From: Planctomycetota bacterium
Lineage (GTDB): Bacteria; Planctomycetota; Planctomycetia; Isosphaerales; Isosphaeraceae
Direction: 5' to 3'
Assembly (NCBI GenBank): GCA_021807585.1
Contig: JAKBCQ010000295.1
Coordinates: 1 to 5,050, forward strand
Length of the DNA stretch: 5,050 bases
Under the pieces are notes generated by a model. That model saw only the letters and a program-made list of their open reading frames with translations. It ran no database searches and was not told the DNA's origin. The translations under genes and the position numbers were made by a program. Below are positions 1 to 5,050 of this stretch, one piece after another; within the stretch, counting starts at the first letter, position 1; each line of letters begins with the position of its first letter.

Positions 1-1878
1 CGCCGAGATCGAGTTCCCCTCGGATTTCGACATCTTCTCGCCTTTATCGTCGACGACGAACCCGTGCGTGAGCACGTTTTCAAACGGCGCCGAACCGACC
101 GTCGCGACCGCGGCGACGAGCGACGATTGAAACCAACCTCGATGTTGATCCGATCCCTCAAGGTAAAGATACGCGGGAAGGCCGAGCTCGAAATTTTCAG
201 CCAGAACCGCGCGCCAGCTCGATCCCGATTCGAACCAAACGTCGAGGATGTCGTTCTCTTTGCGGAATCGATCGCAACCGCAATCGGAGCATCTCGTCCC
301 TTTCGGAAGCAGCTCGGCGGCGGGTTCGCGATACCACGCGTCGGCGCCCCGGTCGCGAAACACGTCGCGCACGCGGCGGATCGTCTCGGAAGTCATCAAA
401 ATATGATTGCATGACTCACATGAGAACGCGGGAATAGGTACGCCCCAATGGCGTTGCCTGCTGACGCACCAATCGGGGCGTTGCGACACCATCGATTCGA
501 TCCGCGTTCGCCCCCACGCGGGAAGCCAGTTCACCTCGGCGATTCGCCCCAGCACGCGACCCCGCAGGTCGTCGCGGTCGATTCCCACAAACCATTGCTC
601 GGTGGCGCGAAAGATCACGGGCTTCTTACATCGCCAACAATGCGGATAACTATGTGAGAACGATTTGAAAAAATAAAGATTTTTGAGTTCGCGGAGCCGG
701 TCGACGATTTTCGTGTCGGCTTTGAAGACGAATTCGCCGCGGAGCCATTCGGGCGCCTCGGCGGTGAATCGTCCCCCCGCGTCGACGGGAGAGAGCGTCG
801 CCAGGCCGTAGCCGCTTCCCGTCTTAAAGTCGTCGGTTCCGTGGCCCGGCGCGGTGTGGACGAGCCCCGTCCCGTCTTCGGCCGAAACGTAATCGGCGAG
901 GACGATCGGACCGATTCGATCAATAAACGGATGCTTGTATTCAGCGTGTTCGAGATCTTTACCCAAAACACGTCCGAGTTCTTGATATTCGCCGATTCCG
1001 CGGAGCGAAAGTACTTTGGAGACGAGTTCGGTCGCGATGATCGTGCGCACGGTCGCCCCGGTATCGGGATCGACATAACGAACGCCCGAGTAACTAAGAC
1101 GCGGATGCGCCGCGATCGCGACGTTGGCGGGGAGGGTCCAGGGGGTGGTGGTCCAGATCATCGCGTGCCAGCCGCCTTCGCCCCAGCCCGGGGGAACTCC
1201 CGCGACCATCGCGAAATTCACATAAATGCTCGGCGAGACCGCGTCGCGGTATTCGAGCTCGGCCTCGGCGAGCGCGGTGCGGTCGTTCAGGCACCAGTGA
1301 ATCGGCTTGAGTTTGCGGAATAAAAGCTCGCGAGCGACGAGATCGGCGAGGACTTCGAGGATGCTCGCCTCATACCTGGGATCAAGCGTTAAATACGGGT
1401 TGCTCCAATCCCCCGACACTCCCAGCCGCTGGAACTGATCGCGCTGAACGTCGACCCATTTGAGCGCCTCGGTACGACAACGATCGCGGATCTCGGCGGG
1501 TTCCATCGTCGCGGCCTTCGAGCCGAGATCCTTGACGACCTTGTGTTCGATCGGCAGGCCGTGGCAGTCCCAACCCGGGACGTAAGGGCTGTCGTAACCG
1601 CGCATCGTGAGCGACCGGACGACGATGTCTTTAAGCACCTTGTTGAGCAGGTGTCCCATGTGGATTTCGCCGTTGGCGTACGGCGGGCCGTCGTGGAGAA
1701 CCCTCCGTTCACCGCCCGAGCGCGCCGCGCGAATTTGTCCGTAAAGATCGGTCTCGCGCCATCGTTCTTGAATCAAAGGCTCTTTGGTCGCAAGATTCGC
1801 CTTCATGTCGAAACGCGTGACGGGAAGATTGAGCGTCTCTTTATACGGCTTAACTTTGCCTTCGCTTGTATCGGACAC
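1..1878 (-). CDS. ileS: Isoleucyl-tRNA synthetase, N-terminal 626 residues (C-terminus outside window)
   Basis: Cytoplasmic class I aminoacyl-tRNA synthetase that charges tRNA-Ile with isoleucine using ATP and edits mischarged valine. The frame is open for 626 codons and leaves the window. The N-terminal LNLPVTRFDMKANLATKEP region is followed by the HIGH box as HMGH (73-76). The CP1 editing domain (about 200-390) has WTTTPWTLPAN (242-252) and GTGLVHTAPGHGTDDF, with the editing aspartate near 350. SRQRHWG (473-479), DVWFESG (546-552), GSDQHRGWF (575-583) and KMSKS (615-619) complete the catalytic core. PHCWRCKKPVIFRATEQWF and the overall order match the type 1 bacterial form. CxxC pairs at 487/490 and 530/533 could bind zinc. 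Bacterial IleS usually has about 930-1,090 residues, so 300 or more residues (anticodon-binding part) are missing here. GTG at 1878 is the chosen start: an in-frame TGA sits five codons upstream (1893-1891), a GAGAG lies about 9 nt before it, and the next ATG would cut into conserved sequence. TTG at 1887 is the only other option. Confidence 0.97.
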   Translation of the reverse strand, partial: MSDTSEGKVKPYKETLNLPVTRFDMKANLATKEPLIQERWRETDLYGQIRAARSGGERRVLHDGPPYANGEIHMGHLLNKVLKDIVVRSLTMRGYDSPYVPGWDCHGLPIEHKVVKDLGSKAATMEPAEIRDRCRTEALKWVDVQRDQFQRLGVSGDWSNPYLTLDPRYEASILEVLADLVARELLFRKLKPIHWCLNDRTALAEAELEYRDAVSPSIYVNFAMVAGVPPGWGEGGWHAMIWTTTPWTLPANVAIAAHPRLSYSGVRYVDPDTGATVRTIIATELVSKVLSLRGIGEYQELGRVLGKDLEHAEYKHPFIDRIGPIVLADYVSAEDGTGLVHTAPGHGTDDFKTGSGYGLATLSPVDAGGRFTAEAPEWLRGEFVFKADTKIVDRLRELKNLYFFKSFSHSYPHCWRCKKPVIFRATEQWFVGIDRDDLRGRVLGRIAEVNWLPAWGRTRIESMVSQRPDWCVSRQRHWGVPIPAFSCESCNHILMTSETIRRVRDVFRDRGADAWYREPAAELLPKGTRCSDCGCDRFRKENDILDVWFESGSSWRAVLAENFELGLPAYLYLEGSDQHRGWFQSSLVAAVATVGSAPFENVLTHGFVVDDKGEKMSKSEGNSISA

Positions 1879-1910
1879 GACTTCCAACTCTCAAACAAAA
1901 TAAGGATTGA

Positions 1911-1945
1911 TCATGAAATTATAGTCGGATTGCGGCGACGTTCGG
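1911..1945 (-). promoter_or_regulatory. Possible ileS promoter (consensus -10 in the 82-bp gap)
   Basis: On the minus strand a perfect TATAAT lies at 1923-1918 and would start a transcript near 1911, giving a leader of about 33 nt before the ileS GTG. No good -35 hexamer is seen 16-18 nt upstream, where the sequence is GC-rich. The site sits between the stop of the purine nucleoside phosphorylase gene and ileS. It would allow ileS to be expressed separately from the upstream gene, but the lack of a -35 keeps this tentative. No T-box-like leader fits in so short a space. Confidence 0.33.
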
Positions 1946-1960
1946 GGGATCGCTTTGGCG

Positions 1961-2800
1961 TTAGATCGTTTCGGGTTCGATTCGTTTGACGACGTCGCCG
2001 ACGATCGTGCGTAATTTTCCCTCGGCGACGCGCGCGACCGCGAGGATTTGCTCGAATCGGACGGGTTCGAGAGCGTCGGGGAGGCAAAGGTCGGTGACGA
2101 TCGAAAAACCAAGAACGCGCATACCCGCGTGGACCGCGACGAGAACCTCGGGGACGGTCGACATGCCGACGAGGTCGGCGCCGATTCCGCGAAGGTAGCG
2201 ATATTCGGCCCTCGTTTCGAGATTCGGCCCCGTCACCGCGGCGTAAACCCCGCGCCTCGCGGTAATCTTATGTTCAAGCGCCGATTCAAGCGCGAGCGAT
2301 TGGAGCGTTTTATCGTAGGGCTCGATCAGATCGGGGAATCGCGGGCCGAGACGATCGTCGTTGGGACCGATCAGGGGATTTACACCCATCAGGTTGATAT
2401 GATCTTCGATGACGACGATATCTCCCTTGGTGTAAAGCGGGTTCAACCCCCCCGCGGCGTTCGAGACGATCAAGATCGAGCAGCCGAGTTCTTTGAGGAC
2501 GCGAACGGGGAACGTCGCCTGCGCCGCGGAGTAGCCTTCATAAACATGAAAGCGTCCTTCCATCGCGACGACCTCGACCCCTTCGAGCACGCCGCAGAGG
2601 AGGCGTCCTTTGTGGCTTTCGACCGTCGAGCGGGGAAAATGGGGGATTTCGGGGTAAGGGATCGCGGCCTCGGCTTTGATCTCCTCGGCCATCGCACCCA
2701 ATCCCGATCCCAAAACGATCCCCACGCGCGGCTTGCCCGACCATTTCGCCCGCACCGCGGTCGTCGCTTCCTCGACGTGATCCCATTGATGCGCGTTCAT
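1961..2800 (-). CDS. punA: Purine nucleoside phosphorylase, trimeric (PNP/MTAP) family
   Basis: Cytosolic purine-salvage enzyme that splits purine (deoxy)nucleosides with phosphate into free base and (deoxy)ribose 1-phosphate. The complete 279-residue protein has the usual length for the trimeric family. Visible landmarks are the phosphate-binding GSGLG (31-35), His63 in [19 protein letters not shown] (82-90; Arg83, His85 and Tyr87 match human Arg84, His86 and Tyr88), NAAGG (114-118), GPNLETRAE (191-199; Glu195 matches the base-binding human Glu201) and VGMSTVPE (211-218). The position of human base-contacting Asn243 is Asp237, in TDLCLPD (236-242); this resembles a bacterial branch with TDxCxPD, so the preferred base cannot be assigned simply as 6-oxopurine. 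ATG at 2800 has TGGAA 5 nt upstream. The gene lies 82 bp before ileS in the same direction and 192 bp after the TPR gene, so co-transcription is possible but not shown. The role in purine salvage is secure; the exact substrate is not. Confidence 0.95.
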   Translation of the reverse strand: MNAHQWDHVEEATTAVRAKWSGKPRVGIVLGSGLGAMAEEIKAEAAIPYPEIPHFPRSTVESHKGRLLCGVLEGVEVVAMEGRFHVYEGYSAAQATFPVRVLKELGCSILIVSNAAGGLNPLYTKGDIVVIEDHINLMGVNPLIGPNDDRLGPRFPDLIEPYDKTLQSLALESALEHKITARRGVYAAVTGPNLETRAEYRYLRGIGADLVGMSTVPEVLVAVHAGMRVLGFSIVTDLCLPDALEPVRFEQILAVARVAEGKLRTIVGDVVKRIEPETI

Positions 2801-2850
2801 TCGTATTCCAATAAGCGGACGGATGGTGTTGATGTTAACGCGGTCGGCGA

Positions 2851-2876
2851 GACGCCGGGCCCCGCGCCGCGGCGTC
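2851..2876. repeat. GC-rich hairpin between TPR gene and phosphorylase gene
   Basis: GACGCCG (2851-2857) and CGGCGTC (2870-2876) form a perfect 7-bp stem around a 12-nt GC-rich loop, in the 192-bp space after the TPR gene stop. Neither strand has a T-run after the stem, so it is not a convincing intrinsic terminator. It might slow transcription leaving the TPR gene or be a chance product of GC-rich sequence. Confidence 0.3.
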
Positions 2877-2992
2877 GTTCTGGTGCGGCGGGTTCGATCG
2901 CTCGAAATCGTGCGGAGTTTCGTCTCACGCCCGGTTCGTCTCGCGTGCGACCGTCGGCTTCGCGTTCGCTGATCGGCTTCGCGATTGTCGTC

Positions 2993-3451
2993 TCAATCGA
3001 AACGACATGTCGCGGTGATTGATTCGATACGCCTCGAAAGCCGAGCGAATCGCGGGTCGTCGCGGAGCGAGTCGAGGTCGCGATCGTTTCGGAGCAATCG
3101 CGGGCGATTGAAGCCGAGATCGATCGCGCGTTCGAGCGCCATGAACGCCGCGTCGATCATACCGAGCGCCGCGTAGCCGCAGGCAAGGTTGTACCAAGGG
3201 ATTGGTCGATGGGGCAAGAGGCGGACCTGGAGTCGATCGAGCTGAAGCGCCCGGCCGTGCTCGCCGATCGCGGCGAGGTTGCACGCGTGAACGCGGAGCA
3301 CGTCGGTATAAAACGGGTGGCGTGCGAGGATGCCGGCCATGAATTCGAGCTCGAATTCGCGTCGGCTCTGCGATTCGACGCGGAACCCGCTCGTGCCCGA
3401 GCACGGGGGTTTGGGCGTCGAATCGTTGGGATGATCGGGAGTGGAGGCCAT
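2993..3451 (-). CDS. Small tetratricopeptide-repeat protein (TPR end-of-group type)
   Basis: A 152-residue soluble protein with no signal peptide or membrane segment. After a charged, probably disordered start (1-45), residues about 50-83 form one TPR-like helix pair (VLRVHACNLAAIGEHGRALQ). Residues about 84-115 form a clearer one (WYNLACGYAALG then AAFMALERAIDLGF). The tail (116-145) holds LLRNDRDLDSLRDDPRF, the closing motif that follows the last TPR in many planctomycete and other bacterial proteins. Such folds bind partner proteins or peptides; no enzymatic residues are seen and the partner cannot be named. ATG at 3451 has AGGGAG 11 nt upstream (3468-3463). It is the first gene of the three minus-strand genes, but the 192-bp gap to the phosphorylase gene makes a functional link uncertain. 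The short length could mean a stand-alone adaptor or the worn end of a longer TPR protein; the clean start favours a real small gene. Confidence 0.82.
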   Translation of the reverse strand: MASTPDHPNDSTPKPPCSGTSGFRVESQSRREFELEFMAGILARHPFYTDVLRVHACNLAAIGEHGRALQLDRLQVRLLPHRPIPWYNLACGYAALGMIDAAFMALERAIDLGFNRPRLLRNDRDLDSLRDDPRFARLSRRIESITATCRFD

Positions 3452-3568
3452 GCGTCAGGTCGCTCCCTGGAGGAATCCCGTCCTTGGTTCGAGACGCCCG
3501 TCCGTTCGCGCGACGAACATCCGCGGTTCGCGCAGCGCGATCGGCCCAGACCGGTCGAAAATCCCAGT
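3452..3568. other. Upstream region of the TPR gene, no gene seen
   Basis: This stretch contains the ribosome-binding site of the TPR gene (AGGGAG, 3468-3463 on the minus strand) and a small imperfect GC-rich hairpin around 3507-3533. I see no clear -10/-35 pair and no reading frame with protein-like composition on either strand. Confidence 0.5.
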
Positions 3569-3701
3569 TTAGCTCATCGTGTGAAGAAACGCCAGCGACT
3601 CGTCGAGGAATTCTTCAAAATCAATCGTCCCGGCGGATCTTCGCGATGACGATTCTCGCGTCGATCGATGCGCCGCGAACGTTCCGCCTTGTCGAGCTTT
3701 A
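3569..3701 (-). pseudogene. Remnant ending like an EF-hand protein, cut at the inverted-repeat element
   Basis: On the minus strand the frame ending at TAA 3571-3569 reads GTIDFEEFLDESLAFLHTMS (3631-3572), which matches the second half of an EF-hand loop and the helix after it (G-x-I-D-F-x-E-F). The first half of the loop is not conserved: the calcium-binding acidic residues expected at loop positions 1, 3 and 5 are replaced by Ser, Arg and Ala. Further upstream the frame has no protein-like pattern and no start, and it hits a TAG (3709-3707) inside the terminal repeat of the adjoining element. It therefore looks like the 3' end of a decayed EF-hand gene, perhaps frameshifted near 3632 and interrupted near 3702. 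With only about 20 convincing residues, chance similarity cannot be excluded. Confidence 0.3.
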
Positions 3702-3717
3702 AGAGGCTATCCGGAAA
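3702..3717 (+). repeat. Left terminal inverted repeat of the 288-bp element
   Basis: This 16-bp sequence is perfectly inverted at 3974-3989. Similarity ends abruptly on both sides, as expected for a terminal repeat. Confidence 0.65.
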
Positions 3718-3760
3718 GAAAGCCGCATATTCGACGGGATTTGAGGGCGAACACGAAATC

Positions 3761-3785
3761 GGGAGGGCGAACCTCCTGGTGAGCC
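3761..3785 (+). repeat. Left arm of a 25-bp inner inverted repeat (EGEPPGEP type)
   Basis: This arm pairs with 3849-3873 at 24 of 25 positions; the remaining pair (3777/3857) is a G.U wobble in plus-strand RNA. The two arms enclose 63 nt. In one frame the arm reads EGEPPGEP, a peptide I recall from many tiny annotated planctomycete ORFs that are really copies of such an intergenic repeat. A 10-bp direct copy of part of it (GAGGGCGAAC) occurs just before, at 3743-3752. Confidence 0.7.
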
Positions 3786-3848
3786 GCATTATTATGTTTG
3801 CGATTATTGATCGATAAATCGGCCTGGTCGCCCGAGTTTACGAGAAGA

Positions 3849-3873
3849 GGCTCACCGGGAGGTTCGCCCTCCC
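3849..3873 (-). repeat. Right arm of the 25-bp inner inverted repeat
   Basis: This is the inverted partner of 3761-3785. Read on the minus strand it encodes WEGEPPGEP in the frame entering from 3876. The pair could fold into a long hairpin with a 63-nt loop; the loop contains a near-palindrome with 5-bp arms (CGATT 3801-3805 / AATCG 3817-3821). Confidence 0.7.
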
Positions 3874-3933
3874 AATCAGAACAAACCGACATCTAGATAT
3901 TTAACGTATGCTGGTTCTATTTGTGAATTGGCG

Positions 3934-3968
3934 CCGAAACCGGTAAAATCGAGCCGATTGGGTTTCGG
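3934..3968. repeat. Small inverted repeat inside the element
   Basis: CCGAAACC (3934-3941) and GGTTTCGG (3961-3968) form a perfect 8-bp stem with a 19-nt loop, close to the right terminal repeat. No T-run follows on either strand, so it is not called a terminator. Confidence 0.45.
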
Positions 3969-3973
3969 GAGCT

Positions 3974-3989
3974 TTTCCGGATAGCCTCT
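3974..3989 (-). repeat. Right terminal inverted repeat of the 288-bp element
   Basis: This is the exact inverted copy of 3702-3717 and marks the right edge of the proposed element. The putative promoter of the RHS frame begins 41 bp further on. Confidence 0.65.
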
Positions 3990-4029
3990 GAGAAACCGAG
4001 CGAATCTTTTGCATGATGCGTTATCGGAA

Positions 4030-4058
4030 TTGAAATCCCCCATTCCGATCGGTATTAT
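4030..4058 (+). promoter_or_regulatory. Sigma70-type promoter upstream of the RHS-tip gene
   Basis: TTGAAA (4030-4035) and TATTAT (4053-4058) each match the sigma70 consensus at 5 of 6 positions and are separated by exactly 17 nt. Transcription would start near 4065, just inside the open RHS frame (open from 4061). This is the best promoter-like pair I found in the window. It lies outside the right end of the inverted-repeat element. Confidence 0.5.
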
Positions 4059-4066
4059 AGACAATC

Positions 4067-4107
4067 GATCGATGGATTCGGATCGCGCAGATGTTTTTCC
4101 ATCGATC
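4067..4107 (+). repeat. 10-bp hairpin at the predicted 5' end of the RHS transcript
   Basis: GATCGATGGA (4067-4076) and TCCATCGATC (4098-4107) are perfect inverted copies around a 21-nt loop. In a transcript starting near 4065 this would be a 5'-end stem-loop, and the loop holds the ATG at 4091, an alternative early start of the RHS frame. No T-run follows, so it is not a terminator. A regulatory role is only a possibility. Confidence 0.35.
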
Positions 4108-4204
4108 AGCCTCTACGCGATCTCTCCACTCGTCCTCGGCGATCATGAGTATAGATCCATTGTGTGTCGCGTATTCGAGCTCGCAGGAGCACCGGCGCCT
4201 TCCG

Positions 4205-5050
4205 ATGAACCTCGTGACGTTTGATATCGACGAATTACCGGCGATCGGCTTGACCGATCACGCCGGCTCGTTCGATCGTTCGTCGTGCGTCGACGAGACT
4301 TCAGCCGGAACGACGACGCAGACTTGGATCGTTTACAACGGCACTTCGAACACGCCTTACGCCGAATTCAATGGATCGGGAACGCTGTTGGAGCGTAATC
4401 TCGTGGGACCGAGTTACGTTCCTGGCGTGACGGGGATGATTGCGCGCACGAACGCGTCGGGCGTGACCGATTGGTACTTGACGGGCAAACTCGGCTCGGT
4501 GCGCGACATCGTCAATATGTCGGGGACGGTGATCGATCACATTTCATACGACGCCTTTGGAGGGATTCATTCCGAGAGCAATCCGAGCTCGGGCAGCCGG
4601 TTCAAGTTCGAACAGATGATATGGGATAATACAATTGAGAATTATTATGACAATGCTCGATATTATGATCAATCATCTGGTAAGTTCATCTCGTCCGACA
4701 GTATGAGTTTCAATGGGGGAGATACGAATCTCTATCGATACATAAAAAATTCATCTATCAATTCAGTCGATCTTAGCGGGCATTTCGCTGTAATTCTTGT
4801 TGCGGCAGGGGTTGGCTTTATAACCGAAATTGGAATTGAAATCGGACATCATGGATTCAATCCCAATTCCTGGAATTGGGGTACTGTCGGAGCTTCAACA
4901 GCAGTTGGAGCTTTCGCTGGGTTTGTTTGTTGGATTCCTGCCATCTGGCCATATATTATCATGAATGCTCCTGCTTCTGCAGAATTGGCCGCCGCGTTTT
5001 GGACCGGCGGAATCGGAGCGGTGTCATATACTGGATGGAACACTCTTTGG
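4205..5050 (+). CDS. RHS-repeat-associated core domain protein, tip only; C-terminus outside window
   Basis: RHS/YD-repeat proteins are large secreted or surface shells whose conserved core is followed by a variable, often toxic, C-terminal domain. Here 282 codons run open to the window end. Residues 40-80 resemble the pre-core segment (TWIVYNGTSNTPYAEFNGSG). The core follows: YLTGKLGSVRDIV (91-103), HISYDAFG (112-119), FKFE (133-136), YYDNARYYD (147-155), GKFISSD (159-165), GGDTNLYRYIKN (171-182) and DLSGH (189-193). The usual DPxG near the self-cleavage site is DLSG. After residue 193 comes a Gly/Ala-rich hydrophobic stretch (FAVILVAAGVGF, GTVGASTAVGAFAGF), the typical linker before the payload, which is not in view. 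No YD-repeat array precedes it. The frame is open from 4061; ATGs at 4091, 4145 and 4205 are possible. I chose 4205 because AGGAG lies upstream (4185-4189, 15 nt away) and residues before it look non-coding. It may be a displaced tip or a 5'-truncated pseudogene. Confidence 0.85.
   Translation, partial: MNLVTFDIDELPAIGLTDHAGSFDRSSCVDETSAGTTTQTWIVYNGTSNTPYAEFNGSGTLLERNLVGPSYVPGVTGMIARTNASGVTDWYLTGKLGSVRDIVNMSGTVIDHISYDAFGGIHSESNPSSGSRFKFEQMIWDNTIENYYDNARYYDQSSGKFISSDSMSFNGGDTNLYRYIKNSSINSVDLSGHFAVILVAAGVGFITEIGIEIGHHGFNPNSWNWGTVGASTAVGAFAGFVCWIPAIWPYIIMNAPASAELAAAFWTGGIGAVSYTGWNTLW

Larger units (their letters stand above)
3702..3989. mobile_element. 288-bp MITE-like element with 16-bp terminal inverted repeats
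   Basis: AGAGGCTATCCGGAAA (3702-3717) is repeated exactly, inverted, as TTTCCGGATAGCCTCT (3974-3989). Between them there is no transposase and no credible gene, but there are further inverted repeats (25-bp arms at 3761-3785 / 3849-3873 and 8-bp arms at 3934-3941 / 3961-3968). Short length, perfect ends and no coding capacity fit a non-autonomous miniature transposable element moved by a transposase elsewhere, or an internally deleted insertion sequence. No direct target duplication is visible next to the ends (left flank ...GCTTTA, right flank GAGAAA...), so insertion by transposition is inferred from the ends alone. Confidence 0.5.

Noticed and set aside
841..1323. 160-codon plus-strand open frame over ileS
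   Set aside because: It is antisense to conserved catalytic and editing-domain sequence of ileS and has low-complexity Arg/Gly/Asp content.
1891..1914. Seven-codon leader peptide MINPYFV before ileS
   Set aside because: It has one Ile codon only, its ATG would lie upstream of the predicted transcript start, and no alternative hairpins are seen. Attenuation is not supported.
2851..2876. Intrinsic terminator after the TPR gene
   Set aside because: The stem is perfect but no T-run follows on either strand; kept only as a hairpin.
2048..3022. 324-codon plus-strand open frame
   Set aside because: It lies antisense to the well-supported phosphorylase gene, is rich in Arg/Asp from GC-rich codons, and shows no domain. 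It is a shadow frame.
3209..3649. 146-codon plus-strand frame across the TPR gene
   Set aside because: It overlaps the TPR gene on the opposite strand and has no recognisable domain.
3707..3892. 61-codon minus-strand frame containing GEPPGEP
   Set aside because: It lies wholly inside the inverted-repeat element and its 'motif' is the palindromic repeat itself. Such mini-ORFs are annotation artefacts of the repeat.
3690..4000. Target-site duplication flanking the 288-bp element
   Set aside because: I compared the bases directly outside both terminal repeats and found no matching direct repeat.
4017..4079. Second EF-hand piece on the minus strand right of the element (NTDRNGGFQF)
   Set aside because: It loosely fits an EF loop but is followed by a stop, has no flanking helix pattern, and is too short. 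It could be chance, so it is not used as proof of an interrupted gene.
4009..4224. 71-codon plus-strand frame just before the RHS tip
   Set aside because: It spans the promoter-like pair and the hairpin, has no family resemblance, and overlaps the RHS frame. Not supported as a gene.
4301..4540. 79-codon minus-strand frame
   Set aside because: It is antisense to the RHS core, whose motifs are clear on the plus strand.
4849..5043. 64-codon minus-strand frame
   Set aside because: It is antisense to the RHS linker region; its Ala/Pro/Thr-rich content mirrors the Gly/Ala/Ser-rich plus-strand protein.
1..5050. CRISPR arrays, tRNA or rRNA genes
   Set aside because: No regularly spaced direct repeats and no tRNA cloverleaf or rRNA signature sequences were seen on either strand.

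Overview
The window looks like a planctomycete chromosome, most likely of the Isosphaeraceae/Gemmatales kind. This is inferred from the GC-rich coding style, the 'EGEPPGEP' inverted repeats that recur in planctomycete genomes, a small TPR 'end-of-group' protein, and the flavour of the RHS protein. The organism call comes from pattern memory, not a search.

Left part (1-3451): three genes, all read on the minus strand. In order of transcription they are a small tetratricopeptide protein (3451-2993), a trimeric-type purine nucleoside phosphorylase (2800-1961), and the N-terminal two thirds of isoleucyl-tRNA synthetase (GTG at 1878, running off the left edge just after KMSKS). The 82-bp gap before ileS carries a consensus -10 hexamer, so ileS may have its own promoter as well as read-through from the phosphorylase gene.

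Middle part (3452-4060): no intact gene. It holds a short minus-strand reading frame ending like an EF-hand, then a 288-bp structure bounded by 16-bp perfect terminal inverted repeats (3702-3717 / 3974-3989). Nested inside is a second pair of 25-bp inverted arms (3761-3785 / 3849-3873) that pair at every position in plus-strand RNA, with one G.U. This looks like a non-autonomous element (MITE-like) that carries, or was invaded by, a planctomycete palindromic repeat. The EF-hand-like remnant stops abruptly at its left edge.

Right part (4030-5050): a plus-strand reading frame with an RHS-repeat-associated core domain followed by the start of a variable C-terminal region, cut by the window end. 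Only the tip of an RHS protein is present; the long YD-repeat shell is absent. A good sigma70-type promoter (TTGAAA-17-TATTAT) lies directly upstream. Composition drops from about 56% GC (4321-4620) to about 38% (4621-4860) inside the RHS core, suggesting a mosaic or displaced RHS tip cassette. The most interesting question, what payload the RHS tip carries, lies just beyond the right edge.

The metabolic genes on the left are ordinary. The accessory character starts at the inverted-repeat element and continues into the RHS tip.
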